NCBI RefSeq assembly: GCF_017832355.1
Contig: NZ_JAFIBY010000007.1
Location: 62,001 to 126,000, forward strand
Direction of reading: 5' to 3'
From: Serratia sp. PL17
Lineage (GTDB): Bacteria; Pseudomonadota; Gammaproteobacteria; Enterobacterales; Enterobacteriaceae
DNA: 64,000 nucleotides
The translations under genes were made by a program, and so were the position numbers. How positions within the stretch are numbered: position 1 is the first letter of the stretch; each line of letters opens with the position of its first letter. Below are positions 57,675 to 64,000 of this stretch, one piece after another. The notes below the pieces were generated by a model. That model was not told the origin of the DNA, did no database searches, and saw only the letters and a program-made list of their open reading frames with translations.

Positions 57675-58427
57675 TCAGGAATGATTAGCGCACACAACCT
57701 TCGCAACATCACTTAACCAAATATCCAGATTTTCATCCATCAGGAAATGGCCAGCATTATGTTCAGTCACATTAATAGACGCATGGCTCATCGTCGCCCA
57801 AGAATCAATATAATTACGGGGTATCACTGGATCTAAATTCCCATAACTAATATAAATTGGCGCATTTAGAATTCTGGGTTGTGCTGGTTGGAAATTGTCA
57901 CTGGCACACAAATCACGCCTTATTGTATCGGCAAAAATAGAGAAGTATTCATCATCCGTGAATCCAGCATTACTTCTGTCACTGAGACTCGTTAAAGCAT
58001 CAACCAATGCTTTATTAGATATATTTTCCCAGTCGATAATCTCTTTGCATACATAGGGTGCTCGTTGACTTGCAATAAAAACGCCATCAACAACTATGCC
58101 CTGTTTTTCGAAACGATTAGCCAGTTCGTACGCCAACAGTGCACCATAACTCACGCCACACACATAAAGTTTTTCAGCTGAAGCTGGCCTGATCCTCGCA
58201 TAAATATCATCAATAACAGATTCGACGCTGTTCATTGCCCGCTCAGGAAAACGCTCTTCTCGACCCGCAATAACCGGGGCATAAACATTGGCGTATTTCC
58301 CAACCTCACTCCCCCAGCGATGGTAGCGACCTGTACCACCTCCAGCATGCGGAAAGCAGATTAGATTATGCCGATTTTCAGGCGAGTAATGGCACTCACG
58401 AATAAACTGAGTTTTCATAATTATCAT
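57675..58427 (-). CDS. Type II thioesterase
   Basis: A 250-residue alpha/beta-hydrolase of the type II thioesterase family, which clears mis-loaded carrier domains or assists release. The nucleophile is Ser93 in CGVSYGALLAYEL, the N-terminal oxyanion region is CFPHAGGGTGRYH, an Asp is in YGNLDPVIP and the His is in AGHFLMDEN. The core synthetases lack a TE domain, so this enzyme may also take part in product release. The start lies four bases after the exporter stop; ATG at 58427 or 58418. Confidence 0.9.
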   Translation of the reverse strand: MIIMKTQFIRECHYSPENRHNLICFPHAGGGTGRYHRWGSEVGKYANVYAPVIAGREERFPERAMNSVESVIDDIYARIRPASAEKLYVCGVSYGALLAYELANRFEKQGIVVDGVFIASQRAPYVCKEIIDWENISNKALVDALTSLSDRSNAGFTDDEYFSIFADTIRRDLCASDNFQPAQPRILNAPIYISYGNLDPVIPRNYIDSWATMSHASINVTEHNAGHFLMDENLDIWLSDVAKVVCANHS

Positions 58428-58431
58428 CTAG

Positions 58432-59667
58432 TTACTTATTAAATAAAGACTCTGGCTTTGACCCTTTCAGTGCCAGTATGAAGGCAATTACCGCAAGACA
58501 TGCTACTGACCCCATCAAGATATGCGGCGATCCGTCATTCACTTCTGCAGCAAACTGCGTCGCAATACTGGCCAAAATCATGCTGATAAACATGCAAAAC
58601 CCGGCGGCTGTGCCCGCTAATGCACGGTTAGCGCCGATTGCGCTGGTCTGTGCAGCAGGTGCCGTTACACCGAAAAAGAAGCAAAACAGTATCGCAGGAA
58701 TAACAAGCACATAAAGTGAAAGCGGCATAATCAGTGTGAGAACCAAACCCGTAAAGCTAAATATAGCGCCGAGTAGACTGCCCCATTTCAGGCGCTGTGC
58801 CAGCAGAACAGAGTCTGGCAAACGGCCCGACAAAAGATTGCCAGCAATGACACTGAGTGAGCAAAGCAACAGCACAATACTGGATTCCGCTGCAGTAAAG
58901 CCAAATGTTGTCGTCAGCACAATGGGTGAGGTAGCCAGTATTATCATAAATGCTGACTGGGACAGTCCAAACTGGAATGCATTTCCTGAGAAAATATGAT
59001 TGCTGATTAATTGTTTATAGGCTTGCAACAAGCTGAAGTTAGCATTATTTTCGGTAGTATTTCTGACAGTCGGTACCATAAGCACTACGCAAATCAATGC
59101 GACACAGGCAAATAAACCGATAAAGGTAAAATTAGATCGCCATCCGTAGTTATCCGTCAATACCCCCCCCAATGGCACGCCAATTAAAGGAGCTGCCATC
59201 ATTGCAGCAACTAGACGCGACATTATTTTAGCTGCTTTCTCCCCTTGATATAAACGCATAATCATTGCTCGTGCTGCAACGACACCTGCCGCCCCACCCG
59301 CTGGTTGAATAACCCTGCCTAATATAACCATTTCGATATTATTAGAAAAATACCCGATAATGCTCCCCAAAATCAGAACAAGCATACCAATAATCAGTAG
59401 TTTTTTATTTTCAAATCTGTCAGCCATTCTTCCGTAAAAGAGCGAAAAAAATGCAAAGCTCAACATAGAGAGCGAAATTGTCAGATTTGCTACTCCTGGA
59501 GTGGACGATAAATCTTTAATGATATTAGGCACAGAAGGCAAAAAAATCTGAAATGAAGCTGGCCCTAAAGCAGAAAGTAATACCAGCGTAAAAATGGCCG
59601 TTCGTTCTTTGTAACTGCTCATTTGATTCTTCACTATCCCAGGTACAACCTTAGAATTATCACTCAT
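58432..59667 (-). CDS. Bcr/CflA-family MFS exporter
   Basis: A 411-residue, 12-helix drug:proton antiporter of the Bcr/CflA family. Motifs: LPSVPNIIKDL in the helix 1-2 loop, FYGRMADRFENKKLLIIG in loop 2-3, and GVPLGGVLTDNYGWRSNF in helix 5. It is the first gene of the biosynthetic operon and is probably the product exporter and self-resistance factor. The same arrangement (Bcr/CflA exporter first, thioesterase next) is known for althiomycin. ATG at 59667 has GGGAGCG nearby. Confidence 0.9.
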   Translation of the reverse strand: MSDNSKVVPGIVKNQMSSYKERTAIFTLVLLSALGPASFQIFLPSVPNIIKDLSSTPGVANLTISLSMLSFAFFSLFYGRMADRFENKKLLIIGMLVLILGSIIGYFSNNIEMVILGRVIQPAGGAAGVVAARAMIMRLYQGEKAAKIMSRLVAAMMAAPLIGVPLGGVLTDNYGWRSNFTFIGLFACVALICVVLMVPTVRNTTENNANFSLLQAYKQLISNHIFSGNAFQFGLSQSAFMIILATSPIVLTTTFGFTAAESSIVLLLCSLSVIAGNLLSGRLPDSVLLAQRLKWGSLLGAIFSFTGLVLTLIMPLSLYVLVIPAILFCFFFGVTAPAAQTSAIGANRALAGTAAGFCMFISMILASIATQFAAEVNDGSPHILMGSVACLAVIAFILALKGSKPESLFNK

Positions 59668-59743
59668 GAACGCTCCCTATGTTGCTATCACAGTCACTAT
59701 GTAAATAAGATTCAGCCAATCTTCAGCTTTTGTAAGTTTGATT

Positions 59744-59772
59744 AGTAAATCTGTATTGATAGACCTTGTCAA
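59744..59772 (-). promoter_or_regulatory. Probable promoter of the biosynthetic operon
   Basis: On the minus strand, TTGACA (59767-59772) is separated by 17 bases from TTTACT (59744-59749), about 77 bases before the exporter ATG. The -35 is perfect and the -10 matches four of six. It overlaps an imperfect dyad, TATTGA with TCAATC, that may be an operator. No pathway regulator is encoded in the island. Confidence 0.5.
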
Positions 59773-60698
59773 TCACATGGCATTAACTTTATACCCACCT
59801 TTTTACCTTACAAAAAGTAACAAACAGCACGGAACCCATAAAAAATGCGGCCCGCGAGGAAACGGCTGCATTTTCTTGCTAAAAAATAAGAAAGGATAAA
59901 TCACTTATTAAAAACTGTAATTTGCAGTTAAAAAAACAAATTATATTGAAAAAAAATAGAATTTTTAACCTAAAAAACAAACAAAAGCAGTCATTTGATC
60001 CATAGTGATTTATCAATTAACACTATGTTACGGTGATCTTATTCAAATAAAATGATTATAAATACATAAATTACAGATTTTATTTGATTGAGAATGTTAG
60101 ACTTAGATCTAATCCAGCCAAACACATATCTTAAATTGACTATAAAAATCTACAAAACAATATTATTAACCATAAAAATTACAATTATTAGCACAAAAAA
60201 CTAGAGTGGTAATTTGAGTACAGGTTTAGTAATACCGAACGATCTGTAAAGGTGTCTATTAAATGAACTAATATAATTCACATCCTCTAATGATTTCGAG
60301 TGGAGGACTTTCGAATTTAGGAACATCAATAATTTGGCCGATTTTACGTTAACGCCATAAGTTTTCGGTCAGGTAATTCTGCTGAATTTTTTTGGTAACT
60401 TGTGAGGGGAGTAAAATATTTATCGGGATTAAGACGCAGCACATTTTTGATCGTTGGCCTATAAGCAGGCCCCTGTAACCATTGTAAAAATTTCGCCAAC
60501 TCTTTCTCAAGGAGCATTCTCGCTTCACACTTACTGCTCGCTCAGGCGGAGATTTAATTGCACCTGCAACGCAGAGTTTGACTCATCGAATCTGTGTACC
60601 CAGCTTCAGGCTCCAGAATTGCTCGTTGAATGGCTTAAAATCGTTCTGGGTAGCAGAATGGCACATGATATCCGAAACGGCCATTTCTATTGAGGAGA
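59773..60698. other. A+T-rich right arm of the island, no gene
   Basis: About 0.9 kb rich in A/T, with long A-runs at 59880-60000. The part from about 60430 to 60698 is more balanced in composition and could be an eroded coding fragment, but I cannot recognise it in any frame. No integrase remnant is recognised. Confidence 0.5.
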
Positions 60699-60755
60699 GC
60701 ATAATCCAGATCAGGTAATACGGGTAAAATCTCAGCCCCTTGAGGCACCCCGAGT
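60699..60755. repeat. Right copy of the 57-bp repeat: truncated TPP aptamer
   Basis: Identical to 35919-35975 except for one base. The copy stops after GGATTATGC and lacks the 3' strand of the aptamer (CCAGCGTAGGGAAGTC), so it cannot form P1 or the full pyrophosphate pocket. It is probably a non-functional remnant. Confidence 0.95.
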
Positions 60756-60765
60756 CAAGGCGAAA

Positions 60766-60794
60766 ATTAGTGGGGTTGCTGACGGTGAGGTCAA
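60766..60794 (-). promoter_or_regulatory. Displaced ancestral thiMD promoter (candidate)
   Basis: On the minus strand, TTGACC (60789-60794) is separated by 17 bases from ACTAAT (60766-60771). Initiation would fall near 60759, just before the first aptamer base at 60755. This is the geometry expected for a riboswitch promoter, but the promoter now faces the truncated copy. Confidence 0.5.
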
Positions 60795-60831
60795 TTGCGC
60801 TATAGTGTCAAAAAAATAAAAAGGAGATGCC

Positions 60832-61257
60832 ATGCAGATAAGACCCTACCAAGAAGCCGACCGCCCCTTCCTGCGCACGCTGTATTTGGCATCACGCAAA
60901 GCGGCGTTTCCGTGGCGCGATACCGACGATTACCGGCTAGAGGATTTCGATCGTTCGACGTTGGGTGAGGATATCTGGGTAGCGGAGGATCAGGGGACGC
61001 TACTGGGATTTGTATCGATTTATCGCCAAGATAATTTTATCCATAATCTGTATGTTGATCCTCACCTGCCGCCCCTTGGCGTAGGCAGCGCCTTACTGCA
61101 GGCGGCAGAACAGACATTTACTGCCACCGGTTCATTGAAATGTCTGGTGAAGAACGAAAAGGCGTTGGCGTTTTACCATAAACACGGCTGGCAAAAGATA
61201 ACCACCGGCAACGACGGCGCGGAAGACTACTACCTGCTGCACTCGCCTAAAAAATAG
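60832..61257 (+). CDS. GNAT N-acetyltransferase (YjaB-like)
   Basis: A 141-residue small acetyltransferase. Strand/loop signature IWVAEDQGTLLGFVSIY, then NLYVDPHLPPLGVGSALL with a V-x-x-x-G-V-G-S acetyl-CoA loop, and KNEKALAFYHKHGWQK near 112. It resembles YjaB; substrate unknown. AAGGAGAT is seven bases before ATG at 60832. It is the first gene outside the right end of the island and, in an uninterrupted chromosome, would lie divergent from thiM. Confidence 0.88.
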   Translation: MQIRPYQEADRPFLRTLYLASRKAAFPWRDTDDYRLEDFDRSTLGEDIWVAEDQGTLLGFVSIYRQDNFIHNLYVDPHLPPLGVGSALLQAAEQTFTATGSLKCLVKNEKALAFYHKHGWQKITTGNDGAEDYYLLHSPKK

Positions 61258-61281
61258 CGTCATCCGCTGTGAGCCAAACCT

Positions 61282-61306
61282 GAAAAGGCCTGACATCGTC
61301 AGGCCT
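61282..61306 (-). terminator. Terminator downstream of the levansucrase gene
   Basis: AGGCCTGAC and GTCAGGCCT form a nine-bp stem with a three-base loop; on the minus strand TTTTC follows. It is 30 bases after the levansucrase stop and may also act weakly for the convergent GNAT gene. Confidence 0.8.
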
Positions 61307-61335
61307 CTAAAACGGTTCAGGCTACAAACCGCCGA

Positions 61336-62586
61336 TTACCCTTGCAAAACGATATCCTGCATCGCCGGGATATAACCGTAATCGTACACCTCGCGCACAA
61401 AGGAACGGTCGCCTTCCAGCACAATCCGCACCGTTGGCGCTTCCGTCCCGCCGATACGGTAATCCTGGCCGCTGGTTGGCACGCTGTCGATGAACGACGT
61501 CACCAAACCATTTGGCATCACGCAGTGCGAATACGTCTGGAAAGGCTGTTCCGGCGGGTTACCCAGCACCAGGCCTGAGGCGTTCATCGGCGTGTAAGGC
61601 CCGGTCAGACTATCGCTGACGAAACCGTACACCCCATCCGGCCCGGTCAACCCTTCGGCATAGGTGAATTTATGGCTGATGGTGAACAGGTAATATTTGC
61701 CGTCCTGGAACACATAGTGCGGGCGTTCGGTCTGATCGTTGACGCCCACAGCCGTAACCAGCGGCGGCAAAATCTCCCACTCTTCACCGCGATTATCCTT
61801 CGCCACCGCCAGGCCGATACAGCCCACCTGGAAACGTGCGCCGCCTACCTCTTCATGGCCCGGCGGCACCAGCCCCAGCTCTTGCGGGCCAACCACATGC
61901 GAACCGCGATCGCCGGCTACGTTACCCTCGAACACCATATACAGTTTGCCGTCCTGCGGATCGATAAACGGGCTGGGGTCGCGGAAGTTCCAGTAGGGAT
62001 TCTGCGCTTCGGTCTGGTAATACACCCCGTCGGCCTCGAACAGCGATTTCACCTCGTTGAAATCCTGCAGTTGCACGCCGTCATCCGACGTCACAATGCG
62101 GCCGCGCACTTTGGCAATGGTGGCACCCGGCGTCACGCAGGTGTAATACAGATCGATATCGCCTTCGTTATTCAACAGGATAGGAGTACCCGCCCATTCA
62201 CGCGTCGTCGGTGAAACCCCTTCCGCCATCACCCGGCCGCCGAAGATCCAGTCTTTACCCGTACGGGAATACCAGTAGCACATGCGCGCACGGCCGTGGC
62301 GATCTTCCCAGTCGCGCTTGATGTCGTAATTGCCGTTGCCATCAATATACTGCGGGTCATGAGGATGGCGATCGGCGGTCAGCGTTAAAATCACTGACCA
62401 GCCGTTGACGGAAACCACGGAGCCCTCCAAGGTGCGCAGCGGCATGGTGTCCCAGATGAACACGCTGTCACTCATTACCGGAAAATCGGCGCTCACCAAG
62501 GGTTGCGTGGTGGTCGGATCGTTTTCGTTGACTTTCAGCGCCTCTGCGCGGGTCCAAATGGTCGGTTTGTAATTTAGGTTTGTCAT
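61336..62586 (-). CDS. lsc: Levansucrase (GH68)
   Basis: A 416-residue GH68 fructosyltransferase that turns sucrose into levan and glucose. The catalytic triad is complete and at the positions known for Erwinia amylovora levansucrase: nucleophile Asp46 (VFIWDTMPL), stabiliser Asp203 (NFRDPSPF) and acid/base Glu287 (NDQTERPHY). There is no signal peptide, as in other Gram-negative levansucrases, which leave the cell by a non-classical route. AGAGGAAA lies about nine bases before the ATG. Transcribed alone, with a terminator after it. It supports exopolysaccharide formation on plant sucrose. Confidence 0.95.
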   Translation of the reverse strand: MTNLNYKPTIWTRAEALKVNENDPTTTQPLVSADFPVMSDSVFIWDTMPLRTLEGSVVSVNGWSVILTLTADRHPHDPQYIDGNGNYDIKRDWEDRHGRARMCYWYSRTGKDWIFGGRVMAEGVSPTTREWAGTPILLNNEGDIDLYYTCVTPGATIAKVRGRIVTSDDGVQLQDFNEVKSLFEADGVYYQTEAQNPYWNFRDPSPFIDPQDGKLYMVFEGNVAGDRGSHVVGPQELGLVPPGHEEVGGARFQVGCIGLAVAKDNRGEEWEILPPLVTAVGVNDQTERPHYVFQDGKYYLFTISHKFTYAEGLTGPDGVYGFVSDSLTGPYTPMNASGLVLGNPPEQPFQTYSHCVMPNGLVTSFIDSVPTSGQDYRIGGTEAPTVRIVLEGDRSFVREVYDYGYIPAMQDIVLQG

Positions 62587-62842
62587 AATGATTTCCTCTT
62601 AGCAAGTAAGCTCCCCCATGCCGGGAACGACGGCGGCAGGAGCGATGGGCGCGGTAAAATGTGACCGCTGCGGCTGATGAGTGGCCGTGCCGCTATATTG
62701 CTAAATCGGTTTTGCTAATGCATGCGGTTGGGTTTGTGTGGTGCACCAGACAAAATCTAAGGAGAAAGAGGGGGAAATGAGTGGGATAACCCTCGGCGCG
62801 CCGCAATTGCAATTACTGTGCGACGCACTGATTTCCCAACTG

Positions 62843-64000
62843 TTATTGCTCTACCACCGCGCCTGAGGCCGGCATGCCGCGTAATGTCAGCCACCAGAAC
62901 AGCAAGGCGACCAGGCTAACGCCCGCACCGAGCCAACACACACCACTCCACCCCGCCCAAGCGTAAGCATGCGTGCTGGCGAAGGCCCCCAGCCCACTCC
63001 CCACAGCGTAGAACAGCATGTAGCAACCGACCAATCGGCTGTGGGCCTGCGGATGTGCATTGAAAATCAGGCTCTGATTCAGTACGTGAATGGCTTGACC
63101 CGCCAGATCGAGCAACACAATACCCATAATCAGCCAGCCCAAACCGTAACTCAACATGCTCAGGGGAACCCAAGCCGCCACCAACAGTAACAGGCAGACA
63201 CCGCTCGCCACCTGCCCCAAACCGCGATCGGCCAGATGCCCGGCACGCACCGCCGCCAGCGCACCCACCGCCCCCACCAGACCAAACGCACCGATCACCG
63301 AATGCGAAAAGTTAAACGGGGCCTGACTGAGTGGCAGTACCAGCGCACTCCAGAAAATACTGAATGCCGCAAACATCAGCAGCGCCAGCATACCCCGGAT
63401 CTGCAACGTGCGATCACCCCATAACAACGTCAGCATTGAACGCAACAACGCCGGATAACTGAGCGTCGACGACGGTGTGCGTGGCGCAGGTAACAAACGC
63501 GCCAACACCGGCAGCAGAACCAAGGTTACCGCAGCGGAGAAGAAATAGACGGCTCGCCAGCCCCCCATATCCGCCAGTGCGCCAGAAAGCGTTCGCGCCA
63601 GCAACAAGCCCAATACCACCCCTCCCTGTGCAGCCCCCACCACCCGTCCTCGCTCATGCGGCGCTGCCAATGTCGCGGCAAAAGCGATAAGCCCCTGCGT
63701 CATCGCGGTGCCAAACAGCCCCACCAGCAGCATGCCACTCAGCAGTAACAGGCTGTTGTCCGCCCAGCCGACCACGCACAGGGCAGCAATCAACAGCAGT
63801 TGTTGAACCGCCAACAGCCGGTGGCGATTAATCCGATCCCCCAATGGCACCACCAGCAATAATGCCAGCGCACACCCCAACTGGGTTGCGGTGATCACCA
63901 TGCCAACCGAGGCCAGGCTGATAGTAAAATCGTGGGCAATGGCGTCCAGCAAAGGCTGAGCGTAATACACGTTTGCCACGCTGAAGGCACTGGCTCCCGC
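62843..64000 (-). CDS. MFS transporter, partial (runs off right edge)
   Basis: At least 386 residues of a 12-helix major facilitator. The frame stays open to the window edge; the segment before ANVYYAQPLLDAI reads as coding (AGASAFSV), so the true start lies beyond 64000. Loop 2-3 motif is LGDRINRHRLL; GRVVGAAQGGVVLGLLLAR lies in helix 5. It resembles the YgaY/arabinose-efflux-like drug:proton antiporters. Substrate unknown. It is followed by the 256-base gap upstream of the levansucrase gene, in which I see nothing else. Confidence 0.85.
   Translation of the reverse strand, partial: AGASAFSVANVYYAQPLLDAIAHDFTISLASVGMVITATQLGCALALLLVVPLGDRINRHRLLAVQQLLLIAALCVVGWADNSLLLLSGMLLVGLFGTAMTQGLIAFAATLAAPHERGRVVGAAQGGVVLGLLLARTLSGALADMGGWRAVYFFSAAVTLVLLPVLARLLPAPRTPSSTLSYPALLRSMLTLLWGDRTLQIRGMLALLMFAAFSIFWSALVLPLSQAPFNFSHSVIGAFGLVGAVGALAAVRAGHLADRGLGQVASGVCLLLLVAAWVPLSMLSYGLGWLIMGIVLLDLAGQAIHVLNQSLIFNAHPQAHSRLVGCYMLFYAVGSGLGAFASTHAYAWAGWSGVCWLGAGVSLVALLFWWLTLRGMPASGAVVEQ

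Larger units (their letters stand above)
35919..60755. mobile_element. Probable genomic island integrated in the thiM TPP riboswitch
   Basis: About 24.8 kb between two 57-bp direct repeats in the same orientation, carrying a single large biosynthetic operon. The outer parts are visibly more A+T-rich than the chromosome on both sides. With the island and one repeat removed, thiM and its riboswitch would sit beside the GNAT gene at 60832 with a promoter-like sequence right next to the aptamer. No integrase, transposase or tRNA is seen, so the mode of insertion (site-specific integration with loss of the recombinase, or homologous exchange) is open. Confidence 0.65.

Noticed and set aside
37002-59667. 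Identification of the cluster as althiomycin biosynthesis
   Set aside because: It shares the Bcr/CflA exporter and thioesterase at the front and Cys/PKS modules, but the SyrP-type hydroxylase, PaaK-like ligase, SufS-like and CysE-like genes and the Asp module do not fit the described althiomycin genes.
60454-60693. 79-codon plus-strand open frame near the right repeat
   Set aside because: No ribosome binding site, no recognisable motif, unusual residue composition (Cys- and Arg-rich) and it ends at the repeat. It looks like chance.
60699-60755. Second functional TPP riboswitch in front of the biosynthetic operon
   Set aside because: The 3' strand of the aptamer is missing, so P1 and the pyrophosphate-binding arm cannot form, and the next gene start is about 1 kb away. 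It is better explained as a repeat remnant.
1-64000. tRNA or rRNA genes, CRISPR arrays, complete insertion sequences, prophage genes
   Set aside because: I looked for their usual sequence signatures on both strands by eye and found none. Short or degenerate forms could have been missed.

Overview
The window looks like chromosomal DNA of an enterobacterium close to Serratia. The support is gene order plus protein recall: alkA-yegD, mdtABCD-baeSR, yegP, yegQ, the sRNA CyaR and yegS lie in their usual enterobacterial order, followed by an rspA/rspB sugar-acid locus, fbaB, a complete sorbitol (srl) operon, thiMD and a levansucrase. The genus is an inference; no rRNA or other decisive marker is present.

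Layout. 1-4.7 kb: an Ada/AraC/AlkA fusion (cut by the left edge), the Hsp70-like yegD, an acetyltransferase overlapping a small P-loop kinase, and an aldo/keto reductase. 4.9-15.9 kb: the MdtABC RND drug efflux system, the MFS pump MdtD and the BaeSR two-component system, tightly overlapping. 16.2-19.6 kb: yegP, trhP (yegQ), CyaR with a CRP site, and the lipid kinase yegS. 19.8-25.8 kb: rspA, rspB, an MFS carrier, a mannitol-dehydrogenase-family reductase and the GntR regulator rspR. 26-32.3 kb: fbaB, then srlA-srlE-srlB-srlD-srlM-srlR-gutQ. 32.3-36 kb, minus strand: an orphan O-methyltransferase, the lysozyme inhibitor ivy, thiD and thiM with its TPP riboswitch.

36-60.7 kb is the exceptional part: about 24.8 kb bounded by a 57-bp direct repeat with one mismatch. 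The repeat is the core of the thiM TPP riboswitch. The left copy completes a full aptamer in front of thiM; the right copy is a truncated aptamer that still has a well-spaced promoter-like sequence just upstream. The simplest reading is that a genomic island integrated inside the riboswitch and separated thiMD from its original promoter. No integrase gene is visible.

The island carries one ten-gene minus-strand operon: Bcr/CflA exporter, type II thioesterase, PKS-NRPS (KS-AT-ACP-Cy-A-PCP-C), NRPS (A-PCP-C-A-PCP), a small HD-like protein of unknown function, NRPS (degenerate C-like domain-A-PCP), a SyrP/TauD-type hydroxylase, a PaaK-like adenylating ligase, a SufS-like PLP enzyme and a serine O-acetyltransferase without the usual C-terminal tail. 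Specificity residues read by eye suggest Cys (with heterocyclisation), Ala, Cys and Asp, with malonyl-CoA for the PKS module. The hydroxylase next to the Asp module suggests beta-hydroxyaspartate. The two sulfur-metabolism genes suggest a built-in cysteine or sulfur supply. I do not recognise the cluster as one for a known compound. 60.8-64 kb returns to ordinary genes: a GNAT acetyltransferase, levansucrase and an MFS transporter cut by the right edge.
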